In this document: one piece after another, positions 1 through 5,218 of the stretch | Position numbering within the stretch: the stretch's first letter is position 1 | Layout: each line of letters starts with the position of its first letter | NCBI GenBank assembly: GCA_944332375.1 | Contig: CALVJU010000025.1 | Span: forward strand, 1-5,645 | Length of the DNA: 5,645 nt | Reading direction: 5' to 3' | DNA from: an uncultured Bacilli bacterium | GTDB taxonomy: Bacteria; Bacillota_I; Bacilli_A; RF39; UBA660 | The notes under the pieces: model-generated | What the model was told of the DNA's origin: nothing | Seen by the model: only the letters and a program-made list of their open reading frames with translations | Database searches by the model: none | Program-made: the position numbers and the translations under genes

Positions 1-1
1 A

Positions 2-685
2 TTTAATGTTGCAAAACAAGTTGGAAAGTTTGGAACCTCTAAAGAAATAAAAATGTGCAAACAAAATCAAATATATACTACAATTTCATACGAAGAATAT
101 ATAAGACTCATGAATGCAACCAAAAACGACTTAAAATATAATATAATATTTGATTTATGGTTTAGCAGAGGTCCACGACCCGGAGAAGTAAGAGCATTTA
201 AAATTAATGATTATAATTTCGAAAAAAAACAGTTGATGGTAAATCATACACTTTCAAAATCCAACGAATTGAAAGAGCCAAAAACAGTTTCATCTAAAAA
301 TACTATTGATTTAGATGACGAATTAAATCATAAGATTAATGAATTAGTGTTATCTTATAAAAAAGAAAAAAATTTTTGCGACGAATGGTTTTTATTTGGA
401 AATAAAGACATTCCCATCAGTTCACATGCTTTAAACTATAATAAAAATAAATATTTTAAATTAGCTAACATTAATAAAGAAAATATGCGTCTGCATGATT
501 TTAGACATAGTTGTGCAACATGGCTATTTTCAATCGGAATACCTGTTACTGTAATATGTAGAATTTTAAGACATCAAGATGTTAGTACTACACTAAAAAC
601 ATATACTCATTTAGTTGAAAATGATTATATAAATGCCTTGTATAAATTACAGGAAATAAAAAAACAAGACCAAAATCAAGACTAA
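2..685 (+). CDS. Tyrosine recombinase / integrase, C-terminal part (5' end outside window)
   Basis: This is a site-specific recombinase of the phage/Tn916 integrase family, which cuts and rejoins DNA at att sites through a covalent tyrosine intermediate. Counting from the internal Met at 53, the full catalytic set is visible: Arg42 in GPRPGE, Lys77 in EPKTVSSK, His148 and Arg151 in LHDFRH, His174 in LRHQD, and nucleophile Tyr184 in TYTHL. The Met at 53 is probably not the start. The frame is open back to base 2 and encodes NVAKQVGKFGTSKEIK, which resembles the linker between the core-binding and catalytic domains of this family, and no ribosome binding site precedes 53. The N-terminal arm and core-binding domains should therefore lie to the left. 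The C-terminus looks complete. No terminator directly follows; a tRNA 3'-end sequence 58 bases downstream marks this as the element-end integrase. The gene looks even more AT-rich than its neighbours, as expected of transferred DNA. Confidence 0.93.
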   Translation, partial: FNVAKQVGKFGTSKEIKMCKQNQIYTTISYEEYIRLMNATKNDLKYNIIFDLWFSRGPRPGEVRAFKINDYNFEKKQLMVNHTLSKSNELKEPKTVSSKNTIDLDDELNHKINELVLSYKKEKNFCDEWFLFGNKDIPISSHALNYNKNKYFKLANINKENMRLHDFRHSCATWLFSIGIPVTVICRILRHQDVSTTLKTYTHLVENDYINALYKLQEIKKQDQNQD

Positions 686-742
686 TTTTCTCTTTAAAAT
701 CATTTATCCTTTTATTTTCAACAATTATCTTAATATTGATAT

Positions 743-762
743 AAATCCTGTCTTCTCGACCA
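743..762 (+). other. Probable attachment site: duplicated 3' end of a tRNA-Pro gene
   Basis: The 20 bases read AAATCCTGTCTTCTCGACCA. This is the end of a T-loop, the 3' side of the T-stem (CCTGT), the 3' acceptor strand CTTCTCG, discriminator A and an encoded CCA. From memory it differs by about one base from the 3' end of Bacillus subtilis tRNA-Pro (ending CTTCCCGACCA); proline tRNAs are among the few that begin with C and end G-ACCA. The rest of a tRNA is absent: upstream there is neither the 5' T-stem strand nor a CGAGAAG acceptor partner, only the integrase tail. Integrases commonly recombine at tRNA 3' ends and leave such a short copy at the far end of the element, with the tRNA restored at the other end. 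The tRNA identity is inferred from this fragment only. Confidence 0.8.
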
Positions 763-771
763 TTGGAATTG

Positions 772-799
772 AAGAGTCTTGAGTTTCAAGGCTTTTTTT
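772..799 (+). terminator. Intrinsic terminator of the (displaced) tRNA-Pro gene
   Basis: An 8-bp stem (775-782 with 786-793, one T-G wobble, tight GTT loop) is extended by A-T pairs at its base and runs into seven Ts. It begins about 10 bases after the tRNA CCA end, the usual spacing for a tRNA terminator. It is therefore probably the original tRNA terminator, now separated from its gene by the inserted element. It would also stop transcripts leaving the integrase. Bases 778-798 are identical to 1574-1594 in the terminator after the MerR gene. Confidence 0.8.
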
Positions 800-839
800 C
801 ATGCATTCGATCATCTTTTCATATTTTTTTTAAAAAGAA

Positions 840-870
840 TTGACTCTCACCGAAAGGTGAATGTTACAAT
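840..870 (+). promoter_or_regulatory. MerR-type promoter and operator
   Basis: A -35 box TTGACT (840-845) and a -10 box TACAAT (865-870) are separated by 19 bp, two longer than the sigma-A optimum. Inside the spacer is a dyad, TCACC-GAAA-GGTGA (847-860), almost centred between the boxes. An over-long 19-bp spacer with a central dyad is the hallmark of promoters that MerR-family activators untwist on effector binding. The only gene it serves before the next terminator is the MerR regulator, so autoregulation is inferred. Transcription would start near 877, giving a leader of only about 13 bases. Confidence 0.82.
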
Positions 871-889
871 GGTTGTAAAGGAGGAACTT

Positions 890-1570
890 ATGTACAAAAT
901 AAAAGAGTTTTCTAAAAAGACAGCACTTTCTATTGTTACTTTACGATATTATGATGAGATCAATTTATTAAACCCCTCTTATGTAGATCGTTATACAGGA
1001 TATCGTTATTATGAAGAGGATCAAGTGCATAGTGCAATTCAGATCCGTAGATTAAAAGAACTGGGGCTCTCTTTAGAAGAAATCAAACAATATATGAAAA
1101 CAAATGATCCTATGATTTTAATTAGAAAAGAGAAAGGATATGAGAGAAAGATGAAGGAGATAGAACAATTTTTAAAAGAGCAGAAGCAAAAACAATATCA
1201 AGTAATAAAAGCAGATTATAAAAAATATGTAGAATTAAATGGTTTATTACATAGTAGAAGTGCACAAGCACTAGAAGTAAAAGATGGAAATGCGGATTAT
1301 TATTATATTATGGAATCAGATCAGATTATCAAAGATTTTGTTATTTACAAAAAAGAAAAATGGATCACATTAGGTGCTTCGGAATGGAAAAAGGAAGACA
1401 TGATTCATGCGATTAGGGAAGAGATTAAGAAAGATTATGACCAAGTTTGTTTAATTGTCCCGATAGAAGAGGAAGAGATGATACGATATATCAAAGATCA
1501 TTACCACTGTCATACGGAAGAAATTACACAAGCACAATACTCATATTTAAAACTAACATTTTTATGTTAA
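890..1570 (+). CDS. MerR-family transcriptional regulator
   Basis: A 226-residue cytoplasmic DNA-binding activator. The N-terminal winged helix-turn-helix is clear: residues 1-24 (MYKIKEFSKKTALSIVTLRY), the LRYYDE motif at 18-23, and the wing DRYTGYRYY at 33-41, followed by a helix rich in QIRRLKELGLSLEEI. A charged coiled coil (about residues 80-115) is the usual dimerisation helix. The remaining 110 or so residues, with several Tyr and acidic residues, form an effector domain I cannot match confidently; it is shorter than the roughly 150-residue GyrI-like domain of BmrR. The start at 890 is set by AAAGGAGG (877-884) five bases upstream. A longer in-frame TTG start at 779 lies inside a terminator and upstream of the promoter, so it is rejected. 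The gene is monocistronic between two near-identical terminators. The effector and any target besides its own promoter are unknown. Confidence 0.93.
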   Translation: MYKIKEFSKKTALSIVTLRYYDEINLLNPSYVDRYTGYRYYEEDQVHSAIQIRRLKELGLSLEEIKQYMKTNDPMILIRKEKGYERKMKEIEQFLKEQKQKQYQVIKADYKKYVELNGLLHSRSAQALEVKDGNADYYYIMESDQIIKDFVIYKKEKWITLGASEWKKEDMIHAIREEIKKDYDQVCLIVPIEEEEMIRYIKDHYHCHTEEITQAQYSYLKLTFLC

Positions 1571-1594
1571 AGCCTTGAGTTTCAAGGCTTTTTT
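1569..1594 (+). terminator. Intrinsic terminator of the MerR gene
   Basis: A perfect stem (1571-1578 with 1582-1589, GTT loop, extended outward by two A-T pairs) is followed by a run of six Ts (1589-1594). The stem base overlaps the MerR stop codon (1568-1570). Bases 1574-1594 are identical to 778-798 of the upstream tRNA terminator, including loop and T-run. Confidence 0.9.
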
Positions 1595-1657
1595 CTGACT
1601 TTATCGTACCTTTGGATGACTTGTTATAGTTGGATTATCAAATACAAAGAATACAAT

Positions 1658-1686
1658 TTGACAACAAAAAAGATAAATATTATAAT
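1658..1686 (+). promoter_or_regulatory. Consensus sigma-A promoter for the metallophosphoesterase
   Basis: TTGACA (1658-1663) and TATAAT (1681-1686) are separated by exactly 17 bp, a perfect match to the housekeeping consensus. The start of transcription is expected near 1693, about 20 bases before the ATG and just ahead of the ribosome binding site. No operator dyad is seen within it, suggesting strong constitutive expression. Confidence 0.92.
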
Positions 1687-1713
1687 ACGGGCATAAGAAA
1701 GGAGATGAACTAT

Positions 1714-2643
1714 ATGATTTTGATTCCAGACCACCAATTACAAATTAGAAATACAAAAATCTATAGTCCAAAAATTAAAGTTCCATTTAAACTAGTTGCT
1801 CTTGGAGATACTCATGTGAGTGAGATGATGGAAAAGACAAAATTATATCCCGTACAACTACAAATAGAAAAAGAAAATCCAGACTATATTGCGCTTGTTG
1901 GTGATATTGTAGATGCACCTAGCCAATTACAACATACCTATGTTCAAAAAAAGATCATAGAATTTGTAAAAGCTGTTGCTGAAGTCGCACCTGTCTTTAT
2001 TGTATTAGGAAGTCATGATTATGTTGACCATAAAAATCAAAAAGATATCTATTTTTATCAACGTCATTTTTGGGAAGATATCATTGGAACAATTGATAAT
2101 GTTCATTTACTCTATAACGATACTTATCAAGATCAACAGGCATTTTTCATGGGATACTGGCAAACATTAGATTATTACTATAATCCAAATGATGTACGCC
2201 ATGAAAATCTAGAAAAGTTCCACGAAGATTTTATTAAATATCCTGAATTATACCAAAACTTACCAGAGGACACTGTGCGTATCGCACTCATCCACTCTCC
2301 AGAGTTTACAAAATTAGAAAAGAATCGCCAACTAATTAAAGATTATGATTTATTAATTAGTGGGCATATGCATGATGGTTGTGTTCCACTCGGAGTTGGA
2401 AACTTTACAACTGGGTTGATTAGTCCTAAGAAAGAATTCTTTCCAAAACAAGCAAGAGGCGTATTTACGTTAGATACAAATACAAACGTCATCGTATCAG
2501 GAGGAATTATGAAAATATCTGACTGTGCTCCAAAAATTTTACACTGGGCCAATCATTTATGTCCTATGCAAATGGATTCTATTACCTTTACTCCTGGAAA
2601 AGAGCCAATCGAAATTACAAAAACAAAAGTTAATAAACGTTAA
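1714..2643 (+). CDS. Calcineurin-like metallophosphoesterase
   Basis: A 309-residue phosphohydrolase of the dinuclear-metal calcineurin superfamily. The ordered motifs are visible: GDTH at 31-34 (Asp32, His34), GDIVD at 63-67, GSHD at 99-102, IHSP at 193-196, and SGHMHDG at 216-222. The third motif is normally GNHD; here the metal-binding Asn is Ser100, a one-base change, while the catalytic His101 remains. No signal peptide or N-terminal membrane anchor is present, unlike the YkuE/YaeI members, so it probably acts in the cytosol. The substrate cannot be told from sequence. The start at 1714 is chosen because AAAGGAG (1698-1704) lies nine bases upstream. An ATG at 1705 abuts that site, and an in-frame TTG at 1630 lies upstream of the promoter. 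Monocistronic; it converges on the operon to its right and shares a hairpin with it. Confidence 0.93.
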   Translation: MILIPDHQLQIRNTKIYSPKIKVPFKLVALGDTHVSEMMEKTKLYPVQLQIEKENPDYIALVGDIVDAPSQLQHTYVQKKIIEFVKAVAEVAPVFIVLGSHDYVDHKNQKDIYFYQRHFWEDIIGTIDNVHLLYNDTYQDQQAFFMGYWQTLDYYYNPNDVRHENLEKFHEDFIKYPELYQNLPEDTVRIALIHSPEFTKLEKNRQLIKDYDLLISGHMHDGCVPLGVGNFTTGLISPKKEFFPKQARGVFTLDTNTNVIVSGGIMKISDCAPKILHWANHLCPMQMDSITFTPGKEPIEITKTKVNKR

Positions 2644-2671
2644 AAGGAATCAATTGTGTGATTCCTTTTTT
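2642..2671. terminator. Shared terminator between convergent genes
   Basis: An 11-bp stem (2642-2652 with 2659-2669, six-base loop) runs into a T-tract on the + strand, ending phosphoesterase transcripts. Read on the - strand the same hairpin ends in four Us, so it may act bidirectionally but more weakly. The stop codons of both converging genes (2641-2643 on +, 2650-2652 on -) lie within the stem. Confidence 0.88.
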
Positions 2672-3495
2672 CGATACAAAGAAACAGAACATGCTTTCCA
2701 TTCTTCTAATAAATCTTCCAATGTTTTTAAAGTAATTGGGTTGAGTGGTGATTGTCCACTCTTATTCATAAAGTAATTTTTTTCTCCAAGATAATAACTT
2801 GCATGCACCAGCTGTCCATCTTTTTCAAATACAAGCACATCCCCTGCTTGGAACTGGTCCTCGTCTATCTTCTCATACTCTTTTAAATGGGCCTCAAAAG
2901 TAGAACGCTGTATCCAATTTTCCAAATAGATTTCTTTTTTTGTCATACCATATAAAACAACACCTAAACAATTACAAGGTTTTATTACTTGATAAGTATT
3001 GATGATGTTTTGAAATTCTTTCGGAAGATGATCTGGGCAGGAATAGCTCATAGTATCATCATAATTAGAAATCAAATATAAAATAGCCTGTTTTTTCTCT
3101 TCTTCCGATAATACTTCCCATGTTGTATTGGTAAGAACGTACTGACTTTGTATCGAGTATGGTAACTGAGTAAATATTCCTTGATCCAAAATACTTCCCC
3201 GCTGAACAACAATTTGTTCCTTTAAAATATTCTCAAAAGATGATTTAGGAAGTTTTGAAACTTTATTTTCTCGATCAATATAAATATAATTCGTATGTTT
3301 TAATACATTCCAATACTCATAAAAGTTATTATAACGAATATCAAAATAGAAAGCAGAACTCAAAAACACTTGCTTTGTCAGAATAGGTTCTAAATCACTT
3401 GGTTTTGTTTGAAAGAAATAAAGATCTACTTCGGGTATATAGCTTGTCAAAAATTGATCCATTTCTTTTTTTGTTGGTAATACTTCAATTCTCAT
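2650..3495 (-). CDS. Hypothetical protein with a C-terminal NlpC/P60-like cysteine peptidase signature
   Basis: A 281-residue protein with no signal peptide or membrane segment, so probably cytosolic. The N-terminal half (about 1-150) is not recognised; it is rich in aromatic residues and ends in an acidic helical stretch. The C-terminal part resembles NlpC/P60: Cys176 in CNCLGVVLYG (compare DCSGLVxY), then AGDVLVF at 217-223, then His231 in VHASYYLG, then a polar residue, Asn244, in MNKSG. The order Cys-His-polar and the GD-hydrophobic strand fit a papain-like fold that hydrolyses peptide or amide bonds, but the match is by eye and partial. The start is fixed by TAGGAGATAG five bases ahead. 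That site contains the stop codon of the preceding gene, so translation of the two is probably coupled. It is the second gene of a two-gene operon. Activity, if any, is unproven; it could be a catalytically reduced member. Confidence 0.72.
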   Translation of the reverse strand: MRIEVLPTKKEMDQFLTSYIPEVDLYFFQTKPSDLEPILTKQVFLSSAFYFDIRYNNFYEYWNVLKHTNYIYIDRENKVSKLPKSSFENILKEQIVVQRGSILDQGIFTQLPYSIQSQYVLTNTTWEVLSEEEKKQAILYLISNYDDTMSYSCPDHLPKEFQNIINTYQVIKPCNCLGVVLYGMTKKEIYLENWIQRSTFEAHLKEYEKIDEDQFQAGDVLVFEKDGQLVHASYYLGEKNYFMNKSGQSPLNPITLKTLEDLLEEWKACSVSLYRKKESHN

Positions 3496-3504
3496 AACTA
3501 TCTC

Positions 3505-4218
3505 CTAATAAATATTTTTTATTTTTCTTTTTATTATTACTCCTGGGATCTTTTCCACAGGTTGATTGCATTGTTGATCAAATAGTCCATATTCTTTTAA
3601 AAAGCGTTGATAATAATCTTGGGAAAGAGTTACTTCTTCTATCGTTTCTGGATTTTGATGGCCAATATGGCTTTGAATTTCTTGAATCCGCTGATTTCTT
3701 TTATTGATTTGTTCTCCATAGTTTTCCATTTCTTGAGAGACACTTCCAACAGAACAAGAATAGTATTGGTTCCTCTTTGGCAGTTGTTGACATTTTCTAA
3801 TATAGATTTGAATTTCTTTTTCTAAACGTTGGATTTCTTCCCATTTTGCTTGATCTGTCTCTTGTGTGAAATATAAAGTGATCTCATGCATTGCTTGTTC
3901 TTTCAATGAGAACAATGGAATCTTTGTCTGATTTGATAATGAAATAAACAATTCATTAGAATTTGAATCGATCTTTTCTTCTCCGAGATCAACTAATTTT
4001 TTTGCTCTTCCCCATAAATAATAAGATAAAATCTGTTGATATAATGGAAATTTTTGAATTCGTTCTATTTCACTCGGATCATTGAGTTGTTCTAACATTC
4101 CCTTTTTTAATAAGATCATCTTTTTCAATCTACGATACCAGGAATAAGATAATATTCTTTGATAGTGCGCTAATTCACTTAATAAAACTTCTTTGGATTC
4201 TACTTTTATTTGTTGCAT
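3505..4218 (-). CDS. Hypothetical soluble, helix-rich protein
   Basis: A 237-residue protein that I do not recognise. It is highly charged, rich in Gln, Glu and Lys, and predicted by eye to be mostly helical. Tyr/Trp-rich helices occupy about residues 15-75 (SWYRRLKK, QQILSYYLWGRAKK), and coiled-coil-like stretches lie near 120-145 and 160-185 (KWEEIQRLEKEIQIY; EQINKRNQRIQEIQSHI). The tail is basic and hydrophobic (IPGVIIKRKIKNIY). There is no signal peptide, membrane segment or obvious catalytic motif. The start at ATG 4218 has a GGGGGA Shine-Dalgarno about six bases upstream; a TTG one codon earlier is possible but unnecessary. It is the first gene of the operon, nine bases ahead of the NlpC/P60-like gene, whose ribosome binding site overlaps its stop. 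Close linkage suggests a shared function or physical partnership, which is inference. Confidence 0.8.
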   Translation of the reverse strand: MQQIKVESKEVLLSELAHYQRILSYSWYRRLKKMILLKKGMLEQLNDPSEIERIQKFPLYQQILSYYLWGRAKKLVDLGEEKIDSNSNELFISLSNQTKIPLFSLKEQAMHEITLYFTQETDQAKWEEIQRLEKEIQIYIRKCQQLPKRNQYYSCSVGSVSQEMENYGEQINKRNQRIQEIQSHIGHQNPETIEEVTLSQDYYQRFLKEYGLFDQQCNQPVEKIPGVIIKRKIKNIY

Positions 4219-4235
4219 CAAAATCCCCCTTTTTC

Positions 4236-4264
4236 ATTTTAACATGTCTTTTTCTATTTTACAA
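4236..4264 (-). promoter_or_regulatory. Sigma-A promoter with extended -10 for the hypothetical operon
   Basis: Read on the - strand, TTGTAA (4259-4264) is followed after 17 bp by TAAAAT (4236-4241), preceded by TG one base upstream (TGTTAAAAT), an extended -10. Transcription would begin near 4229, leaving only about 11 bases of leader that are almost entirely the Shine-Dalgarno. Confidence 0.8.
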
Positions 4265-4282
4265 TTGCACTAGAAAACATTG

Positions 4283-4317
4283 GAACAAAGAGATACGAAC
4301 TTGTTTCGTCATTGTTC
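4283..4317. repeat. Imperfect nested inverted repeat upstream of the hypothetical operon
   Basis: GAACAA (4283-4288) pairs with TTGTTC (4312-4317), and within it ACGAA (4295-4299) pairs with TTCGT (4305-4309), offset by two bases so the hairpin has an asymmetric internal loop. It sits about 20 bases upstream of the -35 box of the operon promoter. It could be a regulator binding site; no T-run follows, so it is not an intrinsic terminator. Significance in AT-rich DNA is modest. Confidence 0.35.
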
Positions 4318-4325
4318 TATTTTCC

Positions 4326-4334
4326 TGTGGATAA
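4326..4334 (-). promoter_or_regulatory. Consensus DnaA box
   Basis: TGTGGATAA on the + strand is TTATCCACA on the -, the perfect DnaA-box 9-mer. It stands alone in the intergenic region between the ABC terminator and the hypothetical operon promoter. No cluster of boxes, AT-rich unwinding element or dnaA/dnaN genes surrounds it, so it is not an origin. It may be a regulatory or titration site, or chance. Confidence 0.4.
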
Positions 4335-4393
4335 CTGATACTATCCTATTCTAATTCACAAAATTTAGAAGAGAAGATTCCTTTTTATATACG

Positions 4394-4419
4394 AAAAAAC
4401 TTAAGATTGCCTTAAGTTT
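4394..4419 (-). terminator. Intrinsic terminator of the ABC transporter operon
   Basis: On the - strand a 9-bp stem (4411-4419 with 4397-4405, five-base loop) is followed by a run of Ts (complement of the As at 4394-4399). The stem starts inside the permease stop codon (4418-4420). The bases from here to 4265 hold no gene on either strand. Confidence 0.88.
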
Positions 4420-5218
4420 ATTCTAAATTCAATTTTTTCTGGAAGAGATAGACGGTTCCAAAATAATAGATCAAGCCAATTACTATACTGATAATCATAG
4501 ATCCTATATAAATCACTCCTAAAATAGATACAGATGGAGATACTTGATTATTTAACATGGCAACCACATCTGGATTGATGAATATAAAGATTCCTAAGAA
4601 GATTAGTGAGATAACTTGTTGAATAGAATATAAAACTAATCCATATACAAAGCTATATACTAATCGATTTGTATTATGTCTTTGTCCTAACGCAAGAGCG
4701 AAATAGAAGAACAATAATTGAACTACATAAGAAATAATAATCATCAATACTAGAAGAAGTGTTGCGAATGGTTCTTCCATTCCCATCATTTGACGAATTA
4801 AGCCAAATTCATATAATTTAGGAACTACAGTCCATATTTGAAATTTCGCAAAAGCGATACATAGTGCAAGAGCGATCACAATAAGACTCACTACCATAAA
4901 AATACAAGATGATAATATTTTAGATAAAATCAATGTATTTTTCGTAACTGGCAGTGTATTGGTGAGATATCCTTCGTCTTTTAATAAATTTTGATAAAAT
5001 TTTTGAATGGATAGAAAAAATGTTCCTATTCCTACTGCCATTAATAATACGATAAAGAAAAGTAGTACGGTTCCATATGCGATGGTGAATAATTGGTTGA
5101 TATCTGTTAAATAACTGCCTCCTAAGACGACAATACTTAAAATTAGTGTAATAATATAGAGTGGTGTTAATGACTGTCCTAGACGCTTTAAATCATATTT
5201 TAATACCTTACCTAACAT
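4418..5218 (-). CDS. ABC-2-type transporter permease
   Basis: A 266-residue integral membrane protein, the transmembrane half of an ABC exporter. Six hydrophobic segments are visible at about residues 17-37, 48-70, 103-125, 152-176, 186-214 and 230-258. A cytoplasmic loop between helices 2 and 3 carries KFYQNLLKDEGYLTNTLPVT (73-92), the conserved EGYL-T-LPV element of this Firmicute permease group, thought to contact the ATPase. The N-terminus is a short basic cytoplasmic stretch with no signal peptide, and length is normal for the family. The start at 5218 has GGGAGGA seven bases upstream and overlaps the ATPase stop by seven bases (ATGTTAG), which indicates translational coupling and a stoichiometric complex. 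It is the last gene of its operon. Substrate unknown; relatives export peptides or antibiotics or respond to envelope stress. Confidence 0.9.
   Translation of the reverse strand: MLGKVLKYDLKRLGQSLTPLYIITLILSIVVLGGSYLTDINQLFTIAYGTVLLFFIVLLMAVGIGTFFLSIQKFYQNLLKDEGYLTNTLPVTKNTLILSKILSSCIFMVVSLIVIALALCIAFAKFQIWTVVPKLYEFGLIRQMMGMEEPFATLLLVLMIIISYVVQLLFFYFALALGQRHNTNRLVYSFVYGLVLYSIQQVISLIFLGIFIFINPDVVAMLNNQVSPSVSILGVIYIGSMIISIVIGLIYYFGTVYLFQKKLNLE

Noticed and set aside
690..762. A complete tRNA gene
   Set aside because: Only the 3' T-loop, acceptor strand and CCA are present; no anticodon arm, D arm or 5' acceptor strand can be found upstream.
779..889. 37-codon N-terminal extension of the MerR gene from a TTG start
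   Set aside because: It begins inside a terminator hairpin, runs through the promoter and has no ribosome binding site; the family N-terminus and a strong AAAGGAGG both place the start at 890.
1630..1713. 28-codon extension of the phosphoesterase from a TTG
   Set aside because: It lies upstream of and across the consensus promoter (1658-1686); the ribosome binding site fits the ATG at 1714.
2343..2552. 69-codon open frame on the - strand
   Set aside because: Lies wholly inside the phosphoesterase, antisense, with no ribosome binding site or protein-family resemblance.
2525..2776. 83-codon open frame on the + strand
   Set aside because: Overlaps the end of the phosphoesterase, a terminator hairpin and the end of the NlpC/P60-like gene; a shadow frame.
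3551..3559. Second DnaA-box-like 9-mer TTTTCCACA
   Set aside because: One mismatch from consensus, inside a coding region and about 770 bases from the intergenic box; not evidence of an origin.
3607..3825. 72-codon open frame on the + strand
   Set aside because: Antisense inside the hypothetical helical protein gene; its hydrophobic look comes from the complement of Lys/Glu/Gln codons.
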